From Acanthochlamys bracteata (lineage: Eukaryota; Streptophyta; Magnoliopsida; Pandanales; Velloziaceae): a stretch of 64,000 bases of DNA. The translations under genes were made by a program, and so were the position numbers. Positions 21,966 through 31,999 of this stretch are shown piece after piece. The stretch's first letter is position 1. Each line of letters begins with the position of its first letter. The notes below the pieces were generated by a model that made no database searches, was not told the DNA's origin, and saw only the letters and a program-made list of their open reading frames with translations. The stretch spans positions 4,173,031 to 4,237,030 of the forward strand of contig CM034142.1 in assembly GCA_019914995.1 (NCBI GenBank). Direction: 5' to 3'.

Positions 21966-23040
21966 CAAGTTTCTTTCTTCTGCGCTTATCCAAAGAAGCT
22001 TTCTTACTTCAACAACGTTGGTTGTTTGAATCGAGGTCAAGGGTTTCTACTTCTTTTGATTCATCAAATCTATGCCGATCGCCGGAGTTCTTTTTCAATT
22101 AAAACTCTTGTTCACATTAACACTTCTTCTGGACCCTAGTACGTGATTTTATATTTGTAAATTTGTTTAAGGTTTTGGTGAGAAGATGAGGACTAGATTG
22201 GATATGTTGAATGTTAGAGATATGTTTTCCAAGAAAGTCCAAAAGATTTGAATGTTTGGAGGTATGATGAATTTTTCTAAATTTTGTGTTCGATTTGGAA
22301 ATTGGAAGGTTGTTTGAATAATTTGTTAATGGGTTTTCATTGGGTTGCAGAGCTTTACTTCAACTTTGCATTTGGGAGTAGGAGAGAATGCTAGCACAGG
22401 ATTGAGAATTCTCCGATCAAATCAGTAGGTTATTGGGTGTTAAGTTTGGGCTTTCTAGATTTGCTATTAAAATTTTGATCAATTCATGGATTTTGTTATA
22501 AAAATTGGTGTGGTCTGTGATTGAATTTGGTTTCTTGAGGGATAGTTGTTGCTATCTTATTTGGAAATTTTGTTTGAATTCATTGCTCTGTACTTTAATT
22601 AGTTAATTAACTTATATGGTTTATTGCTTGCCCTTAAGCATCACATTTGACTGGTGTAAGAAGTTATTGGATTTTCCATTACTGACATTATGTGATAGAA
22701 TATTGCATTAACAATCTTACTTGCTAGTTGTTTGTGCTGTTTACAATTGTCTACTAATGAAAGTGCTTTCTATATGTAGTTGAATATTTTTAGAAGTAAA
22801 GAGAGTGAGAATGCTTTATTGATAGTTTGAAGCAGTTCAAGTATGTTGGACATTATACGTTAACACACCTAAAGCTGGGTCGTTTTAAAGATGTAATACT
22901 TGAACAATTTGAAGAATTGAAGGTATTGCTAGGTCTTGACAAATTCGCAAGAAAAGGCTAAGAACCACTATATTTTCCAAGTTATATTGATGAGGATTAT
23001 TTATATGTACTTATCATTCTTCATTGTGATTGTGGTATTT
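21966..23040. other. unassigned region with one exon-like open segment
   Basis: Between the CACTA element and a short LTR element. A 49-codon open stretch at 22812-22961 (+), including DSLKQFKYVGHYTLTHLKLG and FKDVILEQFEELKVLLGLDK, has protein-like composition, but no family was recognised and it ends at a stop, not a clear splice site. The surrounding sequence is T-rich and intron-like. This may be the remains of a gene broken by the neighbouring insertions. Confidence 0.35.
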
Positions 23041-24887
23041 TGTTACGATTCGTGATCACACGAAAGGCAAAACTATTCTAATATTGGATAAATTAGTAAA
23101 ACTAAAGATAAAACTAGAATAAAATAACTAATTCCATTCTTCTTCCATAGTTACATGAGGTGCCAAGCATTTTTATTTATAGCTAAGACTTATAAGTAAA
23201 GTTTTAGGTCTACTACAACTCTACTAAGGTTAGAAATTTAACCTAATCTGAATACTTAACACCAATTTCTTACCATGCAAGATAATCTTTTTCTATAAGA
23301 ATTCATCTCTATATAGAACTCTTAACTATATAAGCAAATATTATTTTTATAATAAAACTCAAACACTTATACTAAAATTTAAATTCCTAACACTTGTAGA
23401 TAAAATACTAGACTTGGATAGTTTGAGGCCCATGGTGTAACATTCTCTCTCTTCCGGAAACCAACTTTGCCTTTAAAGTTGACGAAAATCGACGCTTCAA
23501 AAGTTTGAATTTGGGCAGACTAGCAAAATAAATATTTGGAGAATATTAACAAACATTCCAAGATAATCAACTTAAGTTGAAATTCCTTCATTATATAGTC
23601 TAACCAAAATATAGTAGCATTAATCATAAGAGAGTACCCGTTTGAAATTATCAATTCTGATAAAATAGAGATGCTTTACCTCAATCAATGGCTCAAATTC
23701 TGTCGATTTTACTAGCGGTTCGGATACGATGAGTAGCGAGGGTGTTGGCGGTGAGTTGTTTGGATTTGATGGTGGTGGTAGTGGAAGTGCTTGAAATTTT
23801 TTGTGAAGAATTCACATTAAAGGATTTTTGTGGTAGTGACTATTGTAGGGGCAGTAATGTGTCATTAGGGACAAAATAAGTAGGATAAGTAGAATAATAA
23901 GATAATGCTGTTGAGGTAATAGGGTAAGTAGATATTGCTGGTGTTTGATAGCTTGTAGGTACAGATGTAGGGTCATGAAAAGTAGGTGAGTAAGACGTTG
24001 CTGTAGGAATATTGGGGTGCTGCTAGATGGGTGATAAAGTGTTAGAATAGGTAGGGCTAGTGGTATAATAAGGAGAATCATGATGTGAAGTATTAGAGTA
24101 GGGTTGATGTTATAATAAAGAGGATCATGAAGTGTTTGAATAGATAAGGCTGATTTTAGAATAAGGATGATCATGATATGAAGTGTTTGGATAGGTAGGG
24201 CTATTGTTATAATAAGATGGATCATGATAAAAAGGTGACGGCGGAGAGTAAGGATATCTGTAGAGTTCCGATATCGAAGCTGAATACTGTTCGTGCCGCT
24301 GTGGTAGTGCTGGACAGTGCTGGTGCTGTGGAGAGGGAGGATATGAATGATGGTTGTATTGTAAATGCTCTTCAGATGGAAGATAATATTGCTGAAGATT
24401 TTGATCTTCTAATCATAGTTAGAATAATTGCTCAAAAGTTAAAGTTATCGAAAATTTTGGTAGAAACCACCAATAATTAGCATTTATGACTATCCGTAAT
24501 GATCTACCATAGGATGATCTTATAAATAAGAGCCAAGGTATAGATCAACAGAAGTTGAGTTTGTCATAGAATCGACCATTCTGAAATCAATTGTTTTCTT
24601 CATACTTATATGAGATGCTAAGCACTTTATTTATACCTAAAACTTATAAAGCAAAATTGTAGCTCTACTAAAATTAAAAATTTAATCTATTTTGAACACT
24701 TAATACTAATCTCTTATCGTTATGCAAAATTTTTTTTATAAAAATTCATCTTTATATAGAATTTTTAACTACATAAGTAAATATTAGTTTTTAAATAAAA
24801 CTCAAATATTTATAATAAAACTTAAAATTTTAACTTTTATAAATAAATATGAAACTTGAATAGCTCGAGTGTCCGATGAGCATAACA
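23041..24887 (-). mobile_element. short LTR retroelement, non-autonomous, with a Tyr/Pro/Ser-rich repeat inside
   Basis: Two direct repeats of about 400 bp, 23041-23442 and about 24484-24887, have TG...CA-type ends (TGTTAC...GTAACA in the first). Flanks of TATTT and TCTTT are a near-match to a 5-bp target duplication. A TATAAATA-like word and the general layout read best on the minus strand, making the 24484-24887 copy the 5' LTR. A degenerate primer-site-like TTGGTGGTTTC follows it. The 1.04-kb interior lacks recognisable integrase or reverse transcriptase. Its minus strand has a Tyr/Pro/Ser-rich low-complexity segment. It is a broken fossil with several breaks, and the LTRs differ a good deal, so it is old. 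Confidence 0.62.
24040..24232 (-). repeat. 51-bp (17-codon) degenerate tandem repeat
   Basis: On the minus strand the unit corresponds to a pattern close to SYHDPPYYNNSPTYSNT, seen about three to four times with rising divergence. The period is 51 bp, a multiple of three, which suggests the array expanded while it was coding. It sits in the interior of the short LTR element. Confidence 0.65.
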
Positions 24888-25709
24888 TCTTTAGCTATTG
24901 TATAGTTTATGTAGTTAATGATTGTATTGTTTATGTCTTGATGACAATGATGTGGATTTGTGTTTAGTCACTGATGATGAAGTGATGAGTTGTTGTTGAT
25001 GTGTTTGTTGTTTAACACTAACATGTTATACGAAATTTTAGTATTTACACACTGCTCAGTGTCTCTAAATTAAAAATTCTTTCAAATAGTAGGACTATTG
25101 TGATATTCATTGTTTCTTATTACATGATCAGTGATGATTATTACAGAAGTTGTTACGGATAGTTTATTATATTTGCTCGCTGCTCACCTTTATTCTCAGC
25201 TCACATACTTCTAGCTACAAGTAGTGCTAGTAAATAGTACACTTCTCTCTCTTGCTCTTTGTTGTTCTAGAAAATAAGTACAATAATTTTATAATCATTA
25301 ACGCCGAGAATTGTAAATCGTTTGAATTATAAAGATAAACGTTGTTAATTCATTAAAATATAATAAAATATAAGAAAAAATATATTTTAAATTCTCAATA
25401 ATCATAATAAGTATTATTCAAAACAAAAAAATATTTAGAAAAGTTTTATAAAAATTTATAATAAGTAAAATTTTACAATCTTATTTAACGTCCAAATTTT
25501 ATGATTCTATTTAAGAAGAACGATTCTACAATAAATTTTGATTTGATAACCTTAATGATATGGTAGTAAATTTTGAAAATTCGCTTGATGTGTCTGTTTC
25601 TTAAACTTGACATGCTTCCAAAGTATCGCAAGTTAAGAAAGAAGTTAAAATGTACCAAGATTACAAATATATACGACGACAGTAAAGCTCCGCAACTAAA
25701 AGGGTTCGG

Positions 25710-25929
25710 GGTGTTAGGCAAAACATTTCTCAAAAATAATTTTTTAATATATTTTTATAAGTATTTAAAAAATTATCTAAAAATTTTAAAAATATAAAAA
25801 ATTTATATAGTAAAATTTTTTAATACTTATTTTTATTATTTTTTTAAGATAAAAAAATAATATTTATTTAAAAAATTTTTTTTATTTTAAAAAGATTTTA
25901 TTATAAAAAGCACTTCAAAATATCCACTC
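25710..25929. mobile_element. AT-rich MITE-like element, second copy of the 152-403 family
   Basis: Begins GGTGTTAGGC and ends AAAAGCACTTCAAAATATCC, with the shared core word TTTTTATAAGTAT. It is shorter and more diverged than the first copy. The boundaries are approximate. Confidence 0.4.
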
Positions 25930-26373
25930 ATTGTGTCGTTGGTGTGATGCCTTAAAATTGTTAAAGAAGCAATCAAGGCGTATATATCGTTACAACGTGC
26001 AATCCAATTCAATTAGGTGCAACGACCTTTTCTTTTATATCTGGATGTTAGGGATTAAAAATAGCTTTTCTGTAAAAAAAATTATTTTAAAAATAAGTCG
26101 TATTTTTTTATTTTAAAAAATAATAATTAATAATAAAATTTCACAACGTAAAATTTTATTTTATTTATAAAAATTTTAAAAAAAGTTTATAAAATATTTA
26201 GAAATTTTATTAAAAAATATAAAATAAAAAGTGGGAGATATATTTCTTGCCTTATCATTTTAGCTGGCAATGTATAATGTTTCTTTTGCTTTAATTCTTG
26301 TGTGATGTATATGTGGCTTAACTGACACACAAATGCATCTGCATGGGAAGTTTGAAAGAGATGTCGGATAAGA

Positions 26374-26495
26374 TACACTACAGCGTTTGCATGGACCTAT
26401 AAAATTTAATTAATTGTTTTATCTTTTAAATAAGTTTTATATTATTTTATAATTATTTACAGTACACTACAGCATTTGCATGGACCTATAAAATT
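26374..26495. repeat. 32-bp direct repeat at 90-bp spacing
   Basis: ACACTACAGCRTTTGCATGG followed by ACCTATAAAATTT occurs at 26374 and at 26463 with one mismatch, separated by AT-rich sequence. The near-identity points to a recent local duplication. Confidence 0.8.
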
Positions 26496-28489
26496 TTTGG
26501 TAGGTGTCTTCTCTGTATCTAGATAGGCGGGGTCTCCTCCTGTGCATGCGTAGTTGTTGTTGATATGTATGGAAAATAGGATAACAGTCAGAGCTTTACT
26601 AGCTCAGATCAAACAAGCGGATAAAAGTTTCCTACAACTACTTTTATTGTGAACAGAAAAAATGTTCCATACCTCTTTTTTATAATGATCTGTTTAATTT
26701 TTTATGCAATTTAAATATCATCTACGTGAATTATCCAAATCAACTTATCACATTTGATCATTGAAGAAAAAGGTAAGTCTCATTCACATAATATAGCAAT
26801 GATCTTGACCTAACTTATGAAAACAAAATAAAAAAACAAAATGTAAAAGTGAAAAATCAAATTAGAATCGGCGACATGTGACGGACTTCTCTAATCGCAC
26901 ATCATAGCAGCAGGGAATTTTATTCCCCGTACAAGCTCATGCTGAAAAGAAGAAATTATCTTACTGTTGAATAAAGTTCAAAACCCTTGGGCCTTTCATA
27001 TCAAAATGAAATTAACTTTCACAAATTCGACCTCCTTCACTTACAAAATAAGGCCAGTTAAATCAATTTTCATAATACTTTATGAGATTATATTAGGAAA
27101 ATAGTTGAGTAACCATTTTGTTTTTTAAGTGAAAAGAGTGGATTGTTTCTAAGTGAAGGTTGAATGATAGTCAACAGTTTGCAATACCGAGTGATATTTA
27201 AATTTTATTTAGTACAGAAATTAGAAGAGTATTCTTACTAAATATATATGCACTATACTCTTTCTCCTTCGGTTATAAGAGTATGACGGTGAGTCAACAA
27301 ATATTTATGTTTGATCATATTAGAATAATTTTTCTATTGCGGTTTCTCCTTACTAATTCATAGGTATAAAGTCTTTATATATAGTTAGATAAGAATTAAA
27401 GTGAAAATCATTTTAAAGAGTTTCTCATATTGTTATCCGATCAAAATCCTAATTTTTCTTGATCAAAACTTTAAATCTGTCCGCCGCCGTCATGAAAATA
27501 ATGATTGCACGCTAAACTCCAACAAACTTTTCTGCTGCTATCCTGGAGAAAAGATTGCAGTGGTCAGAAACTCTTACTAGATCGATTTGAGCAAATCTGA
27601 CCATTTAACAAGATTTGAGATATGATGAAGAAAACCGCCCATTAGGGTTTCTCTTCTAGATGTCGTGCCTCCACACTCTACTACTACAGCAGCATAGGTT
27701 TCGATTCTGTTGCTGTCGTCGTCTGTCTTAACCCACCACCCATTTCTCTTCCATTGATGCCATCTCCTTATCGTCTTTGTTGTTAATTCGTGTTGACACT
27801 GCTGTCGTTGACTTTATCGCCGCTATTGTCAAGAGCTTGGTAGCACTAGTTTAATTGTTACAATAGCTTTTGTTGCCGAGTTTGATGACTATTGCTAGCT
27901 TGATGGTCTGTTAGCCGCTCGATCCTATCACCGTTGTTGTTTATTCACTTGATTCGTTGCAGCTACGGATTAGACCTGATTCATATCATCAATTTTTACC
28001 AAACAGAAACAAACTCGTTCGACCCGCACTCAGCCGATACAAACCAGATCGATCGATCCATACTGAGTTGATAATGATTCAGACATGATACAGACGATCC
28101 GGATCTAACTAGATTGATCCGAACCAAAGCAGACCAACTAGACTGAACCAAATTGAATCAGACTGCGTTTAAACTTATATTGATCGAACTTGACCGAATT
28201 TTAAAATCAATTCGATTTTGATCAATTGAGATCATCTGACCGATTGGATTGACTAATTAGATCTATATTTGAAATTTATTATTTTCCCAGACTTGAAACA
28301 ATTAGACCATATACACATTGTGGTAAATTTAGACACAATCATTTTTGTGTTTTTAATTAGTTAGATATCTTAATTGGTTGGAGCAACTAAAGGAAAAGAA
28401 GAAGCTTATGCAGAAGCACAGTTAGTTCAAATTTATCAACTTTAGGTAACCAAAACTGTACCGTAGATACTCTTTTAGATTTAAAAAAA

Positions 28490-28960
28490 CACTAGAAAGA
28501 GCACGTCATTAGCAACCAAAAAGACGGTAGCTAATGTACAAAGACGGTCGCTGATACTTCTGCTACCGTCGAACTATATCTCCAACATAGTCGCGTTAGA
28601 CTAGTCACTGAAGTCAATTGCGACTGACAAATACAACTAGATGCATTTGATTAAAAAATAGTGATAAGCACTGTGCAACAGTTAGCGACCAGGTCAAGCC
28701 GGTCGCTAAACGTCAAAGCAGTAGCTACTGGTAAGTCGCAGATAGGTTATCTGTGACTAGGTCAGCACAGTTGCCATTGGATTATTAACAATCACACAGG
28801 CGGGTCACTATTGCCCTAAACAAGATACCATGGTCGGTGTTGTTTTGCTATCGCTACTAGCAAGGAACGTTTGTTAGATATCGCTAACTATTAGTGACCT
28901 CGCCATACTGGCCATTGATTTAATTAGTAGCAACTGTCTTCCTTAGACGCAATTTTTTGG
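28490..28960 (+). mobile_element. probable end of another CACTA-type element
   Basis: CACTAGAAAGAGCACG at about 28490 is followed by many words of the type GGTCGCTA, TAGCGACC and GTAGCTA in both orientations, which resembles the sub-terminal repeats of plant CACTA elements with GGTCGCTAA motifs. No second end or transposase was found, so it is a truncated or decayed fragment, distinct from the ACCGACTGA family. Confidence 0.45.
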
Positions 28961-29384
28961 AACAACGAGTCATCCTTATAGATCACTAATACTAATATAT
29001 TTTAATTAATTCATTATTATATTTATCTTATAATATAAAGTATTATATTAATATCAATTGAATAATAGATAAATAGCATAAATATAACATTTAACTATTA
29101 ATAATTGACTAGCATTAAATATTATAAATTATATTATTATTTTAGTATAATAAATAAAAGTTTAGAAAATAGTACTAAATTATATTGTTCCAAAACAATA
29201 ATATACTAACTAGGAAAAATACCTGTCGTGAAGGACGCGCGCACTTATCCTAAAACAAAAGCATATGATCATGCACCTCAAATGGAAAAAAGAATAAGCG
29301 TTAACAAAATTCAGCTTTGTATTGATATTTTTTTAACTATTTGGAACATAATTATAATAAAACTTCAACAGTTAATGTAAAACT

Positions 29385-30490
29385 GATTGTATCTTACTTG
29401 TCGAATCTCGAAACTTGATTCATATTCTTCCTACAAGTCATACTCGTTGAACTGACCATGTCTGCGCCGATTTCGTGACATTTCATAACTTATTTTATAT
29501 TACCCTTAAAATTGCATTAATCTAAATTATTCTATATTAAAATCTCTAAAACCTAAGTTTGTTTCTATCTTATTTGTCGGAACTCGAAATTTGATTCCAT
29601 TTTTCGTAAAAGTCACACTTGTCGAACCGATCATGTCGGCATCGATTTCCTATCATTCCATGACTTATTTTACATTTTCACCCACAAAGTTGTTTTAAGC
29701 GAAGTTATTTTATTTTAGGGCGTGTTTCAAATGTACATGAGTTTCGCGGAAGTAAAAACAGGAAGTGCATTTTATTAAAAAGTGGGTTGAAATGGAATTT
29801 AGTTTTTGTGTTTCAATTATTTTTGAAGTGAAATTTAGTTTTTGTATTTCAATTCTTTTTTAAAGTAGTTGGAAGTAGAGTTTAGTTTTTGAAGTGGAGT
29901 TCTTAATTTAGTGCGTATTTGAAACAAGTGAACTGTTTGGAACTCTAATTCTAGCGGGAGAAACTAGAGTTCTAGGCATTTGAAACACACCCTTAAAATT
30001 TATAAAACACATCACTTCTATTTTACTCGTCGGGCCTCGAAATTTGATTGTGACTCTTCGTATACGTTACACTCGTCAAGTCGATCATGTCACCGCTGAT
30101 TTCGTGTCATTTTTAAGTTGTTATATGTTTTGGTCACCTAAATTGTTCTAAACTAAGCTATTGTAGGGTAAAACCTAAAAACAAAATTTTGCTTCTTTGA
30201 TCCTGAAATTTAATTTCGAATCTTTCTGTTCTTCGCATTCGTAGAGCTGATCATGTCGCGGATGATTTTGTGTCATTTTGTTACTTATTTTAATTTTGAT
30301 TCCATATGTTATTTTAATCTAAATTAGTGGATATTATAATCTATAAAACATAAACTTGTTTCTATATTACTCGTTGGATTTTGAAATATGATTCTGATTT
30401 TTCTATATGTCACATTCATCGAGCAGATCGTGTCGGCGCTGATTTCGTGTCGTTTCATAACTTATTTTACATTTTGACGCCCTTGTATTG
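29385..30490. repeat. tandem array, about five units of about 175 bp, split by a MITE
   Basis: The landmark word YCATGTC..CGCYGATTTCGTG recurs at 29457, 29632, 30086, 30252 and about 30429. The spacings are 175, 176 (after removing the 275-bp MITE plus its TTA), 166 and 177 bp. Each unit also has CTCGTCGRACYTCGAAATTT and CATAACTTATTTTACATTTT in the same order. Unit length and organisation resemble a satellite, but only five diverged units are present and no protein is encoded. Position 30490 lies about 50 bp before the SIRE-type element. Confidence 0.85.
29718..29992. mobile_element. Tourist-like MITE (PIF/Harbinger), second copy
   Basis: The 275-bp element starts GGGCGTGTTTCAAATG and ends CATTTGAAACACACCC, with TTA on each side (29715-29717 and 29993-29995). 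Removing the element and one TTA restores the expected sequence of the second unit of the 175-bp array, which confirms both the boundaries and the order of events. Confidence 0.88.
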
Positions 30491-30539
30491 TTTAACAACT
30501 AAAAGACAAGAAAAAAGAATAAGGTTTCTTATTTTTAAG

Positions 30540-31921
30540 TGATGGGACTCCTAGAAATACTTTTGATGATCACAAATATCAAGAATTATTGTTTATAAAA
30601 TACTAATAATCTTATCTTAGCTATTGAAATAAGCAACAACACGATTCTGTTAGCATCAACATAATCCAGTTACAGCATAGCCAGCTATTCTATAGGAAAA
30701 GACATGCTAGAGAATGGAGATGCAGAGATCACCTAGCTAGAGCAGAAGATACGAGTAGGAAACAGCTGTCAACTACATCAATGCTAGATCAGATACAAGA
30801 GACCGAGCTGTAACAATATGTCAAAGTTTGACTTGACCCACACATACAAATATCATCCAGGAAAGACCAACATTATCAAAAACTAGGGGGCCATAAAATC
30901 AAATCTTTCAGTTGAAGAGGAGAAGCGCACACTGCTACCGGCGAGTATTAATTGCAACGGACTTGAAAAGACACATCAAATAACTTCTAAGGACGATAAA
31001 TTAAATGAAGGAACACAATCTGACAAAGATCCCATCACTCGAGCTAGTTATCATCCGGGGCGGGTCAACAGGCATATTTGGAAACCGATAACAAGAAGAC
31101 GCTGAAGACGATGTTTTGAAGATCGGGATAGAGCAAGGCAATGGAAAATTTTCAAACGGGAAGAAAACTGATAGATCAGCCAACTTGAAACAAATGAAGA
31201 CATATAAAAATGTAGAACAGAGAAGAAAAAAAAAAAAAAAAAAAAAGAAGTGAAGAAAAATCGAGTCAAAAAAGTCTTCTAAAAGAAACATCCTCTGTTC
31301 TCACCAAAGCATCAAGCCTAAACGGTTAACTTTATATCTCTGGCTTTCTGTTTGATCTCCTAACTCCATTCAATCTATCAAATTGTATGTTAGGGAAAGA
31401 TCCTGTGGTGTAACCTAAGTAATAATTGTCATAGAATCAAGTAAGTGCGTGCTGCACTTGAGAGCAAGAGACTTGACGAAGCTCTTGCTGGTGAAACTGT
31501 TCTTGTTGTAAATATAAGTTCTACAATAAAGAACTAGTTGTGTAAATACTGATGGTTTAGCTTGAGAAGTGAACTAGTGTAGCGGCGGAGCATGTCAAAG
31601 TACGGTGGTTAAGTTCTGTAGATTTACAATTCAAGATTAGTGGATTTCACTCAGGTTGAGTGGTTGTGAATATAGGCAATTTACTTGCTGAATCACATAA
31701 ATTGTTTGTGCATTAGTATGTTTTTGTTTTGAATGTCTTATGTCTAAGTATTCTTTAGAGCTAACCATTGCATACAGAACACTCTATTTTTAGCACTTCT
31801 GTCTAAGAATCCAGTCGACGGAAATAGTGTTATTTAATAGGATAAAGTTGAATTTTTTTTTATGTATACCAACTCAATTCACCCCTCTTTTTTTGAGTTG
31901 ATTGCGCAGGTTTGAACCACA
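30540..31921 (+). repeat. 5' LTR of the SIRE-type copia element
   Basis: Starts TGATGGGACTCCTAG and ends TTTGAACCACA directly before the primer site. It contains an A-run near 31230. It aligns throughout with 38465-39779. Confidence 0.88.
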
Positions 31922-31923
31922 AG

Positions 31924-31935
31924 TGGTATCAGAGC
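31924..31935 (+). other. primer binding site (initiator Met-tRNA type)
   Basis: TGGTATCAGAGC, two bases after the 5' LTR, is the standard copia primer site complementary to the 3' end of initiator Met-tRNA. Confidence 0.95.
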
Positions 31936-31999
31936 AGGCCTCAAATTCAAAGATTTAACCACATGAGGTAAAGATATCCTAATAGCTAACTTAGTTCTT

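Larger units (their letters stand above)
24888..28489. other. AT-rich intergenic region
   Basis: No gene was recognised. It holds an AT-rich MITE-like copy (25710-25929), further A/T-only DNA to about 26240, a 32-bp direct repeat (26374 and 26463), and at 27470-28270 a C/T-rich stretch followed by GATC/GACC-rich words of the kind seen in the decayed hAT-like pieces. Short frames at 25485-26378 have no family features. Confidence 0.4.

Noticed and set aside
23812-24225. A 137-codon minus-strand frame rich in Leu/Ile/His
   Set aside because: It is an out-of-frame reading of the 51-bp repeat; another frame gives the more regular Tyr/Pro/Ser-rich pattern, and both lie in a fossil element.
24217-24480. 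An 87-codon plus-strand frame
   Set aside because: It lies opposite the Tyr/Pro/Ser-rich minus-strand segment of the short LTR element, and its composition is explained as the antisense of that.
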